From assembly GCA_036924285.1 (NCBI GenBank), contig JAYKYS010000007.1, positions 5,890,001 through 5,954,000 of the forward strand: a stretch of DNA of 64,000 nt, given 5' to 3'. The notes beneath the pieces were generated by a model. That model searched no databases and was not told the origin of the DNA. It saw nothing but the letters and a program-made list of their open reading frames with translations. Within the stretch, counting starts at the first letter, position 1, and every line of letters starts with the position of its first letter. This DNA is from Asterella californica. Taxonomy: Eukaryota > Streptophyta > Marchantiopsida > Marchantiales > Aytoniaceae. Of this stretch, positions 10,000 through 20,921 are shown in pieces. The position numbers were made by a program, and so were the translations under genes.

Positions 10000-11412
10000 A
10001 TGAATAATACCAACGTACTTTGTTTTTTAATATATTATTATCATTTCTTTTTGTATATGCAGATCTTTGAAAATGAAGAAAGACAATATCGAAGATGTTC
10101 TTTTTTTTATGACGTGGTCAATGTGCTCATTTTAATGAAAGGAAAAATTTTAGAAATTTTTCTGACTTGGGTTCTCGGAGAAATATATTTCTTCGACATA
10201 GTTGCAAAAATGTTACTATGTGGTAGAGTGACAAGATCACGAGAAAGTTTTATGAGAGAATATGATATATTAGTTGAAACAACGGGAGCTGGAGATTATT
10301 GGATGCACTTTTTTACGAAAAGTTGGTGGAATAGGATTTGTTTATGTATCGATTCACGGTTGAATATTAATATTCTTCCGAAGAAGATACAAAAAAAAAT
10401 TAGACAGTTTCGGAAAGATCCTTCAGAATTTTTAGAGTATCATCTTTCTTCATATGATAGAAAACGGGTAGAGAAAAAATATTTTGAATATTCTGATCAA
10501 CAATTTTCAGAATGTTTTTACTATCATGAGAGTACAGATATTAGTGAACTTATTTATCGACGACGAATAGAAACTATCAAAGGAGAATTAGCTCAAATAG
10601 ATAAACCTCTTTGGTGCATAGTACCTTCTTCTTTTTACACTGTTGTTTCAAAACAACAAATAGAACTTATTTATACATCTGAAGGTCAGATTGTTGCAGG
10701 AAGAAAGAAGATGAAATTTGGAGGTGCCTTTATGTTATATTTACGACAACATATAAAAGCCATCTATGATATGAAGTACACATTGAGAAGAGGAGATGCA
10801 CGAGTGTCACTGAAGGAAACGATGCGCGCCGTAGGGCCATTGCATAATTGGCGTGAGCGACGAGGTCCAAATTCAGTGACATTTTTCAAAAATAGTTGTA
10901 AGTATAAAAAATTTACTAATATCGTAGAAGGATTTGATAGTTTTTTAGAGAAGTATTATCATCGTGTTTTACTTGAAACTCTTCTAGTTGGTACTTGTGA
11001 AGATTTTCCTTTTGTCATAGAAGATTTTTTCAAGATACATCTTCCATATTTTAATACGGAGGAATCCGTATTAATTTCTAGAGAAACTGAGGAGAAATTT
11101 TTATTTTCTGATATACCGGTTTATCCTTTATTTATTACAAAGAATTATTGTAATATTCTTCACACAGATCAAGATGATACTAAATACACAGTTGTATTAG
11201 TTTCAAATCCATCGAATAACACAAATGATGGTAGTTTTTTGTTACCAAATTTAGGTGTTCAGATACCTTTAGGAGACGGTGATTTATTCTTTTTTAGAGG
11301 AGATATACCCCATTGTACTACTTATAGAATTGAAAGCAATACTGAAGATGTATATGCTGCCGGATGTACGATAAATAGTACATTGGGAAAAGTTTTTTCA
11401 AAAAATAAATAA
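10000..11412 (+). CDS. TET/JBP-like 2-oxoglutarate/Fe(II) dioxygenase-domain protein
   Basis: An uninterrupted 470-aa frame from the ATG at 10000. The C-terminal 90 residues look like a compact double-stranded beta-helix: metal-ligand pair H388-x-D390 (in NILHTDQDD), a strand with GSFLLPNLGVQIPLGDGDL, then FFFRGDIPH with the distal ligand H438. The HxD, about 50 residues, 'P(E/N)LGL..PL..GD..FFR...H' layout is the one I know from TET/JBP-type nucleic-acid base oxidases of fungi; other 2OG oxygenases remain possible. The usual 2OG-binding Arg/Lys after the last His is not obvious (R442 is a candidate). Residues 1-380 match nothing I recognise; they are rich in Lys, Tyr and Phe. The first 19 codons are hydrophobic and end at TTTGTATATGCAG (acceptor-like, about 10049-10061), so the true protein may start from an upstream exon or from Met 20 (10057). 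G+C is very low (16/60 at 10441-10500). Confidence 0.55.
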   Translation: MNNTNVLCFLIYYYHFFLYMQIFENEERQYRRCSFFYDVVNVLILMKGKILEIFLTWVLGEIYFFDIVAKMLLCGRVTRSRESFMREYDILVETTGAGDYWMHFFTKSWWNRICLCIDSRLNINILPKKIQKKIRQFRKDPSEFLEYHLSSYDRKRVEKKYFEYSDQQFSECFYYHESTDISELIYRRRIETIKGELAQIDKPLWCIVPSSFYTVVSKQQIELIYTSEGQIVAGRKKMKFGGAFMLYLRQHIKAIYDMKYTLRRGDARVSLKETMRAVGPLHNWRERRGPNSVTFFKNSCKYKKFTNIVEGFDSFLEKYYHRVLLETLLVGTCEDFPFVIEDFFKIHLPYFNTEESVLISRETEEKFLFSDIPVYPLFITKNYCNILHTDQDDTKYTVVLVSNPSNNTNDGSFLLPNLGVQIPLGDGDLFFFRGDIPHCTTYRIESNTEDVYAAGCTINSTLGKVFSKNK

Positions 11413-11849
11413 ATTATTTTTATAACTATATCCATGATTAGGATTTATTTTTTTCGCTAGTGTTGAGTATAAAAAAAAGACATTTCTTTATTCCAAGAAA
11501 TCTCGATTATTATCATCTTTACATTTCTCTTTATTACTAAGAGCTTTTTTGGTCTTACATTTGTTTTGAAACCTTTTATAAAATTATAAAAATAATACAC
11601 ATTTTTTCTTCCTAGTTGTTTGAATCTTTTTGGATGGGTTATCTAGAACACTTCTAGTCATACTCTATCTTTAAACATCACATTATTTCCATTAGTTATC
11701 TTTAGTCGTGCCAACTTCTTGTAGAATACTGCTTCTGTCTTTGCAAGGACTGAGCATAAACGAGAAGAGATTCGGTTGATGGATATGATGCAAATGGAAC
11801 ACATGTTATAGTACTTCTATGAGATTTTCCACTAATGAATAACCGCATG
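11413..11849. other. AT-rich spacer
   Basis: No gene seen. The stretch 11636-11710 resembles 85-160 (shared CTAGTCATACTCTA and a similar AT-rich follow-on), suggesting a dispersed repeat. Confidence 0.4.
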
Positions 11850-12450
11850 CATGGAGAAGGTAATTTCTCTAGAAATAAAAAATGTGTGACTTTGCACCAT
11901 CAACTACTCGGAGGTAATAGAGATGTCATGGATAATTTCATTCTACACAGTGCAACTCTGTAAACTGCACCAACAGTTCGCACCATGGAGAAGGTAATTT
12001 CTCTAGAAATGAAAAATGTGTGACTCTATATCATCAACTACTCAGAGGTAATAGGGATGTCATGGATAATTTCATTCTACACAGTGTAACTCTGTAAACT
12101 TCACCAACAGTTCGCATCATGGAGAAGGTAATTTCTCTGGAAATGACTTTGCACCATCAAGCTCTCCGGGGTAATAGGGATGTCATGGGTAATTTCATTC
12201 TACACAGTGCAACTCTGCAAACTTCACCAACCGTTCGCACCATGGAGAAGATAATTTCTCTGGAAATGACTTTGCATCATCAACCACTCCGAGGTAATAA
12301 AGATGTCATGGGTAATTTCATTCTACACAGTGCAACTCTGCAAACTTCACCAACAGTTTGCACTATCGAGAAGGTAATTTCTTTAGAAATGGGAAATGTG
12401 TTACTTTGCACCATCAAACACTCACTGAATGGTGTGGTTTCTTTTTAACT
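11850..12450 (+). repeat. Minisatellite, 4.5 copies, period 134 then 123 bp
   Basis: Units start with ATGGAGAAGG at 11851, 11985, 12119, 12242, and a fifth partial unit (ATCGAGAAGG) at 12365. Units 1 and 2 are 134 bp; units 3 and 4 lack 11 bp near AAAATGTGTGA and are 123 bp. As 123 is divisible by three, the last units stay open as a 41-aa repeat, but the earlier ones do not, so I treat it as non-coding. Each unit carries GATGTCATGG(A/G)TAATTTC and ATTCTACACAGTG. Confidence 0.85.
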
Positions 12451-12534
12451 CAGGCGCAATCAAGCTTTTTTTCCTGTGAAAATACACTAAGAGGAAAAGA
12501 GGCTATTCCCTTTCATGATTTTATACTCATACTC

Positions 12535-12925
12535 GAGGTCGAAGACCCTATGCATTTTATATAAAACCTGAAATTCAGTGACCTCGTGGCTTGTTAATTC
12601 ACTTGAGAAAGCTAAATGTCCAAATACCTTAAAAGAAAAGCGGTAGTAATAATAAATGAAAAGAATAATATACCAATAAACAAATATCAATTTTGTTAAG
12701 ACCCTATGCATTTGGTATAAGATCTGAAATCAGTGGACCTAGTGGCTTCAAAATTCACTTGGAAAACTAGGTATCCATATACCTTAAAAGGAAATGTACA
12801 GCAATATCAAGTTAAAAGAACAATTAACAAATATCGATTTTCTTAAGACCTTAAGTACTTAGTATAAAAAGCTTGAAATTCAGTGGACCTTGTGGCTTGT
12901 TAACTCACATGAGAAAACTAAACGT
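12535..12925 (+). repeat. Second minisatellite, about 2.5 copies, period 147-157 bp
   Basis: Units begin with AAGACC(C/T)TA near 12542, 12698 and 12845. They contain CTGAAAT(T)CAGTG, GACCT(C/A/T)GTGGCTT and CCTTAAAAG(A/G)AAA. The units are diverged, hence old. It directly follows the 11850-12450 array. Confidence 0.7.
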
Positions 12926-14775
12926 GAGCACCCAGCCGACCAGTCAGAGACCAGACAAAACAACCACTGAACATCCTACGGACTGCCGTTATGTGCGAGT
13001 AGTGTTGTCTGGTGTCCATGTGAGCGCGCGTTCCCTGTGACAACGATTGATTGGGGGTCCAATTCTTAGGAAACCTTACGTTCTTCGAGGATCTGAATGA
13101 GACTGCGATCCTTCTGACGACGAAGTTCCTTCGTTCTTGCAGGAAATATACCTTGCCAAGTTCTGGTTTCGTTTCTCGAAGTGAGGATTTTCATTGGCTT
13201 ATGCAGTGTCCCATTCAGGATCAAATCATCAAAGTGAAGATTTCTCATGGCTTTAGTACGCCAAATGGCATTGATATCATTGACGGCACAAACTGAAATA
13301 TCTCGTTATCGCTATTGTGACAATTTTGAGATCCGGGTTAATGCATTAACTCTCTGTTTATGTCTTTGTTTTGTTCTGACTCCAATTTCCGTGCTACAGT
13401 TTACTCCGTCGTTTTTGTGTAATCTGCTTTGGATTCCTACCTATACACAAAGACAGGAGTTAAGGTTAGCGCGCCTCGCCTTCGGAACTAAATGTGAACT
13501 CTGGAAAGACGAGGCCCTGGTGAGTTGGAAATATCCAAAAGCTTTAACTTTTCTTGTGCATCTATAGCCTAACCTCTCACTCCTGCGTGCTGATGAAGTT
13601 TGACTGAGACTGTTTTTCCCTAGAGTGGGACGAAAACTTGGGACAAAAATTCAACAAGAGATCCTATAAGAGCTAGGATCGAAGACCAGAGATGTAATTA
13701 GGTTGTATTCAGACTTCTATTGACGGATTGTGATAAGTTATGGAGCGATAAAGATTACGCGAGCTGATGCATTGAGGCACCATATGTGGTTGTATCGAGG
13801 TTCAGGATGGACGAAGCCCACGCAAGGTTGTTTTCATTTTCTTGGATAAGTGTAAATTTTTCATTCACACCTAGCTGTCGCTTTCTTTTCTTTTCACTTC
13901 TTGAGATAGTTCTCTAGCTTGTAGTCTTAATTTTCCACCAGCCTCTACCGTAGAAATGAACTGACTGAAACAAAGGAGTCCAAAGCAAGATGTCTTGTGG
14001 TGGTGTATGACATGCTTGTCTGAAAAGAAGGTTAGACCTTTCATTTTTTGCGCTATGCAGTCTTTTGATTATTTTATGTCTTTTGATGCATGATATCAGG
14101 TCTAGGCACTAGATTATTGAGCATATATATAAGTGGAAGGAGCTACAGTTAGGAGCTGTGCGGTTTATCTCATGACTTCTGAACTGACGTTTATGTCCAC
14201 GACCTCCACCTGATAAGCTACGGGGCGGAAGTAGATATGTACAAGCATCTTCATCAGATCATCTGTCATGCTGACTCGGAAGTTGTGCGCAGGCTTGTTC
14301 CAATTTAATGACCGATCTAGGCGCCGAAAGTACAGCTAGCTCTAGAGTTAGCACGTACCTAATCTTCCACGATGGAGAAAAGAAGATGAATCCGTTTGAA
14401 AACTTGTGACTACGGTGTAGTTTCAAAAGTCCTAGATCCGAGGTTAGTTTAGGTTTGGAAGCCTGAGTGGTATCACTTACCTTAGTCCTCGCAGTCCTCG
14501 AGAGGGAACTTAATCTCATGTTCTTATGATCATGAAGGTCCGCCAGAGACAGGTGAGGGATCTAGCAGAGAGACTCCTGGAGGAGGGATCAAGTCACAAT
14601 TCAGTTTCATTCGACATTCTTCACGTACACTTTCGTTACAATTAGAGGTAGTTCATTTGCAACTAGAGAGCGTTACTGGTGTAGATGTGTCACAGAATAC
14701 AGATTACGACTTCGCTCCGTGGTACCCTCAGTTCACTCGATGCACTGAGTAATTTGGACCTTTCTGTGATCGACC
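12926..14775. other. Region upstream of the Tnp2-type transposase, no gene recognised
   Basis: Open frames of 60-106 codons occur (for example 13051-13296 and 13247-13567 plus; 14519-14259 minus), but none resembles a family and they overlap each other. This stretch probably contains the 5' terminal part of the transposon whose transposase starts at 14776; I could not identify its terminal inverted repeat. Confidence 0.35.
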
Positions 14776-16083
14776 ATGGACTTGAGAGAGTCCAAAGAGA
14801 AATGCGATTGTGAGTATATGTGTAGGAGAGCTCGTCCCGACAGGGGATATCAATTCGTCAGCAGTCGTACTTTACGTCGACATAAACAGAAAGATCGTTC
14901 AGGAGAACTGGCCTCCAAGATTGCAATGGAAAGAGAGAGAGTCAAAAGTCATGCAGAGAACGCTATCATAAGGAATGGTTCAAGACCATCAGAAGTTCAA
15001 GCAAGACTTCAATCCTACCACTCAACGTTATGGAGGTATTCTCAAATGAGGTCTGTGAGAAGTTTTGATCCAAACTTTTTTGAGAGCCAACAAGATGAAG
15101 TTACAAATCCAGTGAGCTCAGACGTGAGCTTGGATGAGATCTCGCATCCCATAAGTTTTCCCATGGTTAGGTCTGTTTCGGAAGCTGTGTGCTTGTGTGT
15201 GTACACCCCTACTCTCGATGAAGCCATCTATAGAGAGACATGGAAACTTCAGTATACATTGGACAAATGTAAGATTGCTATTGAGGTGCAGGATGAGATC
15301 TTCAAAACATTGTTTGGGAAATGTAGTACACCTATACTTCCAAAACATCCTCCAGACTATCAGCATATGAAGCTCGGTTCTCTACTTAGATATGCTGGTG
15401 ATGAATGGAAGGGAGGAGAGATGGGATTAAAATCATTGTCCAGCTTTGATTCTGTCATGAATACTTACAGAGCAGCGGGTATGCCCCAACCAGTTCGGTG
15501 GAGATTGTGCTGGGGACAGAATGATGGTATACATGATTCTATTCCTTATGGACCTAGTGAACAAGAAAGATATAGAGCACATGCTCAGAGATGCATGTGT
15601 TTGACGAAACCCAACTCCGGGTTGAATCGAGATTGTGAATCTTGCGGTGAGAGGTGTGAACGCATGGATTGTACTGTCTTCAGGAGAAACATGTTACCAT
15701 TTGATTACATTCCAGTTGCTGGGATATTCAAGAAGCTTTGTCAATCACGAACCTTTTGCCATGAAATGCTGAGAATGTGGCGAGCAAAAAGTCATTGGTT
15801 TAGCTCATCCGCATCCACAGTACATGTTGAATATCTCCCACATTTCCCCGTAAAGGAATGGTGGGATGGGACAAAAGCAAAACAAGTTTCTTGGTTTTGG
15901 GATTCTTCCCATGAGTTTGAAGTCTCAGTGCTTTGTCGTACATGTTGGGAGGTATATTCAACTATATATCCTAGATGCGAAGAAGTAGATAATCCAAGAA
16001 ATTTTGATGTTGAAACTGAGATGTACAGTTTTCTCTGTAAAAACTGTGGGACTCGAATCTGCATGAAACGAAAGACAACCAAA

Positions 16084-16153
16084 GTATGTACACTTTCATC
16101 CTACTACTTCTGTTATTTAAATGATGTCATATGTGTTTGTTTTTCTTTGATAG
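16084..16153 (+). other. Intron 1 of the Tnp2-type transposase
   Basis: It starts GTATGTAC and ends TTTGATAG. Removing it joins ...KTTK to NRPDVLNVTYAFVV in phase 0. The protein alignment with the second copy (46790-47148 minus) supports continuity across the junction. Confidence 0.8.
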
Positions 16154-17315
16154 AATCGACCTGATGTTTTGAACGTAACATACGCGTTTGTTGTTCTGCA
16201 AGGAGACCCACGTAATATAGCTCTCTTGGCTTACTGGGATGGTTATCAGTCTGCCACAACGACATACAGAAGCACATGGACAGTGGTACTGAAAATACTG
16301 AATGCGGGTAGTCGTTGTACCTTACCCGAAATACCGATCTTGTTCATACCAGCTACTAGAGATGATGCAAGAGCGAAGGCAGATTCTCTGGACATTTTCT
16401 TGGAACCAATCATTCAAGATCTCCAGAAGTTTTTCATTGATGGAATTGAGATTGAGTATGCATATCCTACTAGCTTGATTGATGATGCTGGAGACCTTTC
16501 TAAGAGATTCGTGTTACGAGGGATGTTGGTGTTGTTTGCTGGGGATCACCCGGCACAATGTAAGTTTGGAGGATTTACAAATGGTGGAAAGTCAGGCTGT
16601 AGACGATGCTGGGTGCCAAGCCAATGGAGAGTTACGCCTGGAACAGGAGTGGGAGGAGTGTTTGAATATGGAGGTAACAGAAAGCTGATGCGTTATCCAC
16701 CGCCGAAGAAAAGCATTGTAGAGTTATACTGCGCAGTCTCTGAATTAGCTCTGTGTGAAAGTCTTACCCACAAGAAAGCAGTATCTGTACGCTCAGGCAT
16801 TGTAGGAAAATCGTCTGCTTGGAGATTATTCAAATTGTATAAATTTGATCTTTCTTTAGATCTGATTTACGATCCAATGCATGTGCTTGCATTGGGTTTA
16901 TTCAAAAAATTTGTTGAAGCTCTGAAGAAAGAGACAGAGACATCTCCAGAACGAAAAGAAGTCTTGTTAGTAGCACTGGCTGAAGTCACTCGCAAAAAAC
17001 CACGAGGTTTATCTGGTCGATGGCCTAAAGATCCATTCTCTCGACTAGGATACTTCAAGGCTGAGGAGTACACACGGTTTGTTATCTTCTGTGTCCCTCA
17101 TATCTTACATATGTTGGGCTACGGTACGGATCACGGACTTGGTGCCCTTAGAGTGCTAGTAACAGAGATTGGTCGCATGTTTTATCTTCAGTCTCGATCA
17201 GAAGTCGGTTTGACAGAAGTCATGCTGGCCAGAAGTAAGATGTTGTTTGCATCATGGAGAATACGAGTAGAAGAATTTCTTGGTGCGAATGGATCTATAC
17301 TGGAGCATGTGGCAG

Positions 17316-17508
17316 GTAAGATTACATGTTGTTTTACCTTCTCACTATGTGCACCTTCATGGTCTCGTCTTGATTTGTCTCTTTGACTAGTAATACTATG
17401 CTTTATGTTGCTCTGATCATGTACTTTCTGTTAGATCCGATCATGACTTTGCTCGTATTTTGCATTAGTTGTGATTTTTTGGGTGAACTAATGTTCGGTG
17501 GTTTTCAG
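17316..17508 (+). other. Intron 2 of the Tnp2-type transposase
   Basis: It starts GTAAGATT and ends GTGGTTTTCAG. Splicing completes a Gly codon (G + GA) and joins ILEHVAG to NGEMIDDIHRHGP, which runs straight into the conserved YWCYSFER motif. Confidence 0.8.
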
Positions 17509-18872
17509 GAAATGGAGAAATGATAGATGATATTCATCGTCATGGACCATCTTACGTATACTGGTGCTACAGTTTTGAGAGGATGGTATCGGGATACAAT
17601 AATGTCAGCACGAATTGACAGAACATGGAAGCTACTTTAATAGCCCATCACGCACGGGTGTTTTTCAGTGCCTGTTGTGCACAGATATGGACAAACGACG
17701 ATGGTTTGTTGCCATATCAGAGGATACAACAAATGATACATCAGTATCTTCATGGTGTTGGCGGTTTGTCACAGACTTCAACAGTGTGTCAAGAGTCACA
17801 TATGAAGCACATTGTACTAGTGCCAACGCAAGATCTAGCACAATCTATTTGGAACGCTGTTTCAGTTGAAGCATTTACTAGTTCTTGTGTGCAGGTACTT
17901 AGGAAAGGAATAGTTGTAGGGTCTAAGATACCAAAGCGAGGTGAACTCAACCACAGAGGACTGAGAGATTATTTGATGAAGTTTTGGAGTTCTAGGTTTA
18001 TAGTCTCAGATATAGAGAATATTATCTTAAGTGAGAATGTTATAGCTCTGAAGTCTGTCATGATGAGAGGGGTGATCTTTCGCCCAGGTGATTATGTTGT
18101 TGTACTAGAAGACAACAACAAAGAAATCACTTTTTATTGGAACTGGAAAGCAAGAATCGTGCGTTTCTTTTATCACAAATGTCAAGATATGACTGAGATC
18201 TTCTTTGAGTGCAGATGACTTTTCAACATCACAACATGCACCGCCAGGCCTGCTGTCGAGACGGAAGAGCCAAAGATTGATGAAATTTCAGGCATGCAGC
18301 TCTTGGATGCCATGGAGAAGAGTTTTGTAGCAGATAACTATAGATCAATCTCTCAACTCGAGTACAAGTTCATTCCATTACAGAGACAGCGGCCAAATGA
18401 AGTATTGGCTCTGGAGATGGAAGACCATCGACCTCGTGACTTCATGTATAGAGTTGGATGTGTGACCCATCCTCCACCATACCCTGAAGTAGCAGATGTA
18501 ATGTTAGCACAACATTTAGAAAGATGTTCTATCAGTGCCTTAGAGTTGTGTATTATCAGAAGTGTAGATATTCAGTTGGATAATATGCAGAATACAATCT
18601 CGACGGACGGAGATGAAGATGAAAATTTGAATGCAGATTTGAATCTTATACAGGAGGACTCCTGTAGCAGTGATGCAGTTACTCGTCGATCAATATTAGG
18701 TGGAGGAACCGTCTCTGTTATCTGGTTGAGGAAAACAAACTTGGGTGAATGGGTATTAAAATCATCTGGCTGTTGTCGTGAGCTTAATTTTCATCATTTA
18801 CGACAACTTTGTACACAATTCAAACCGATACAGTACAGCTCAAACCATCCTGTAAAATGGACTGAAGCTTAG

Positions 18873-19403
18873 TAAAGTGTCTCATGATTTTATTATCGTT
18901 ACTTTGGCGTTTACTATTCTGGTTTACTTCAGTCTTCACTGTTATTCGAATCAAGCCATTCCAGATCTCATGGATTTTTTCATATCAAGTTCTACATATC
19001 AAGTTCTCCATAGAATATAAAACATCACGATCAGTAAATGCTATCAGTAAATGCTATCTAAAGAAGTGAAAATTGAGAAAAAATTTGAATTTAAAAATTA
19101 AAAATATTTACGTGGTTCCATCTCGGGTAGGGAAGGTACAGCATTTTGTGTGTATTTGAAAACCTATATTGGTCTATAACTTATACCTATAAAACTTATA
19201 TATTTCTATGATGTAGGAAAATTACGTAATCATAAAACCTACATCTCTGAAACTGTGGAAAAGTTTTCCTTAACATAGGAAATTTAATATTTTTTTCCTA
19301 GATAAAATATTAAACCTACTATATTTTCCTTGATGACCAATTTCCCCACATACTTGTATTTCATATAGTGAAAACATTAAATTTCTCTACATTTAAACTT
19401 CCT
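18873..19403. other. AT-rich 3' flank of the transposase
   Basis: No gene. GATGTAGG and CCTACATC occur as local inverted words (about 19211-19247). TAGTG, the possible right terminus of a CACTA element, occurs at 19369 and 19404, but I found no matching left end. Confidence 0.35.
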
Positions 19404-19853
19404 AGTGATTTCTTCAGATTACCGTGCATCAATCGATCGATCTTGATTTCCTTGTAAGATTCAAGGAGAACTCATATTCTTGACGCTGACCAGATCAGAG
19501 TTGAGTCAGCATCAACAAGAGCTTGAGAATCAGGAATAGATTTGGTAATCTGCACTTCCTCTCGGTCGCTGTCGCTCGCTGATATCCTCTTCCAACAGAT
19601 TCTGAAACATCGACCTGATCATGAACGAGAACATTTTCAGTGAAAACACATTCATTGACATTCTAAACAGCAAAAACTCTGATGCATCACATACCGTAAT
19701 ATTACACTCACATTATCGTGAAGAGACGAAAATCACAAAAATGAATAGTATAGTATCACAATTCTCTTCGGTCTTTTTGTAGTCTCGCTCAAGTTCTAAT
19801 ACAAGTCAAACACACATGCTTGGTTTCTCAAATAGAATAAACACATGGTTATC
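19404..19853. repeat. Left arm of a 450-bp inverted duplication
   Basis: Its reverse complement matches 20470-20921 along its whole length with roughly 95% identity by eye, with a few single-base indels. The arms are separated by a 616-bp AT-rich spacer (19854-20469). The duplicated DNA is the 5' part of the Harbinger ORF1 gene, so a transcript through both arms would fold into a long hairpin. Confidence 0.85.
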
Positions 19854-20469
19854 AGTTTCACCAAAACTAAATTCATTTGAGTTATATTTTCTCCCAAATG
19901 TTTTTGAAATGATGTTCACATTTTCATAAGATTTAAGATATTAAAGAATCTTCTAAAATTTAGATTTATATATTATTCATAAAAATAAAAAACTCATTTA
20001 CAATGGTAAATTTTTTCCGTATTAAACCCCAAGTATGAATATAAAAATATATAAGAGAAATTTTTATTTTTAATATTTTCAATCAATACTCAGTAGTTTG
20101 GTTTGAGATGAATAGTAACTTGTAAAGCTGATGAATAACAAGTTGATTCTTTATTTTCCATGTTTCATGTTGGAATGAAAGTGTAGTCACCAGTATCATT
20201 TTCTTGGACTACAGACAAGTTTTCTCAAGGGCTACCCCCATCGGCACTATTTTTCGTTGTTCGGCCAGTTACGACTATGATCCCGGAGACATCTCTTCCT
20301 TTCCGTAGTCGGGAAAACTTTTTCGGTAGCCGAAGTTACAAAATACTAGCCGAACATTTTTCACGTTAAAACGTACTTTCGATCTGAATGAACCGGATGT
20401 TCACATGGATAAAATAGTTCACTTTTACAAGTTTTGTAATACCAACATGGTTCGTCCGAGTTTGTAGGT

Positions 20470-20921
20470 GATAACCATGTGTTTATTCTATTTGAGAAAC
20501 CAAGCATGTGTGTTTGACTTGTATTAGAACTTGAGCGAGACTACAAAAATATCGAAGAGATTGTGGTACTATACTATTCATTTTTGTGATTTTCCTCTCT
20601 TCACGATAATGTGAGTGTAATATTATGGTATGTGATGCATCAGAGTTTTTGCTGTTTAGAATGTCACTGAATGTGTTTTCACTGAAAATGTTCTCGTTCA
20701 TGATCAGGTCGACGTTTCAGAATCTGTTGGAAGAGATATCAGCGAGCGACAGCGACCAAGAGGAAGCGCAGATTACCAAATCTATTCCTGATTCTCAAGC
20801 TCTTGTTGATGCTGACTCAACTCTGATCTGATCAGCGTCAAGAATATGGGTTCTCCTTGAATCTTACAAGGAAATCAAGATCGATCGATTGATGCACAGT
20901 AATCTGAAGAAACGTCACTGA
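20470..20921. repeat. Right arm of the inverted duplication
   Basis: Starts at GATAACCATGTG and ends near GTCACTGAG. This arm is continuous with the SANT-like ORF1 that follows and is probably the original copy. Against the left arm it lacks one G near 20738 (GAAGAGATATC against GAAGAGGATATC), which changes the reading frame of the short acidic ORF that crosses it. Confidence 0.85.

Larger units (their letters stand above)
14776..18872 (+). pseudogene. Tnp2-type (CACTA-related, Transposase_21-like) transposase, nearly intact
   Basis: Three exons: 14776-16083, 16154-17315, 17509-18872. The introns are 70 bp (GTATGT...GATAG) and 193 bp (GTAAGA...TTCAG) and the frame is kept across both. About 1,280 codons. 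N-terminus: CDCEYMC followed by a His pair, a small zinc-binding motif. Middle: a WW(D)GTKAKQVSWF segment, Cys pairs (LCRTCWEVY, FLCKNCGTRIC), then FAGDHPAQCKFGGF with GCRRCW, and LIYDPMHVLALGLFKKF; these are the Tnp2/Transposase_21 landmarks. The third exon has HGPSYVYWCYSFERM, the region known as DUF4218 in plant CACTA proteins. Only two in-frame stops interrupt it: TGA at 17617-17619 (expected CGA, Arg) and TGA at 18216-18218. A DNA cut-and-paste transposase acting in the nucleus; this copy is probably dead but young. A second copy lies at 42050-48207 on the other strand. Confidence 0.8.

Noticed and set aside
12119..12448. 109-codon ORF with a 41-aa repeat
   Set aside because: It is a by-product of the 123-bp minisatellite unit being divisible by three; upstream units of the same array are not open.
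14259..14519. Minus-strand 86-aa frame upstream of the Tnp2 gene
   Set aside because: No recognisable motif, and it overlaps the presumed 5' region of the transposon.
19366..19410. TAGTG motifs as possible right end of a CACTA element
   Set aside because: No matching CACTA left end with a 3-bp target duplication was found upstream of 14776, and five-base motifs are common.
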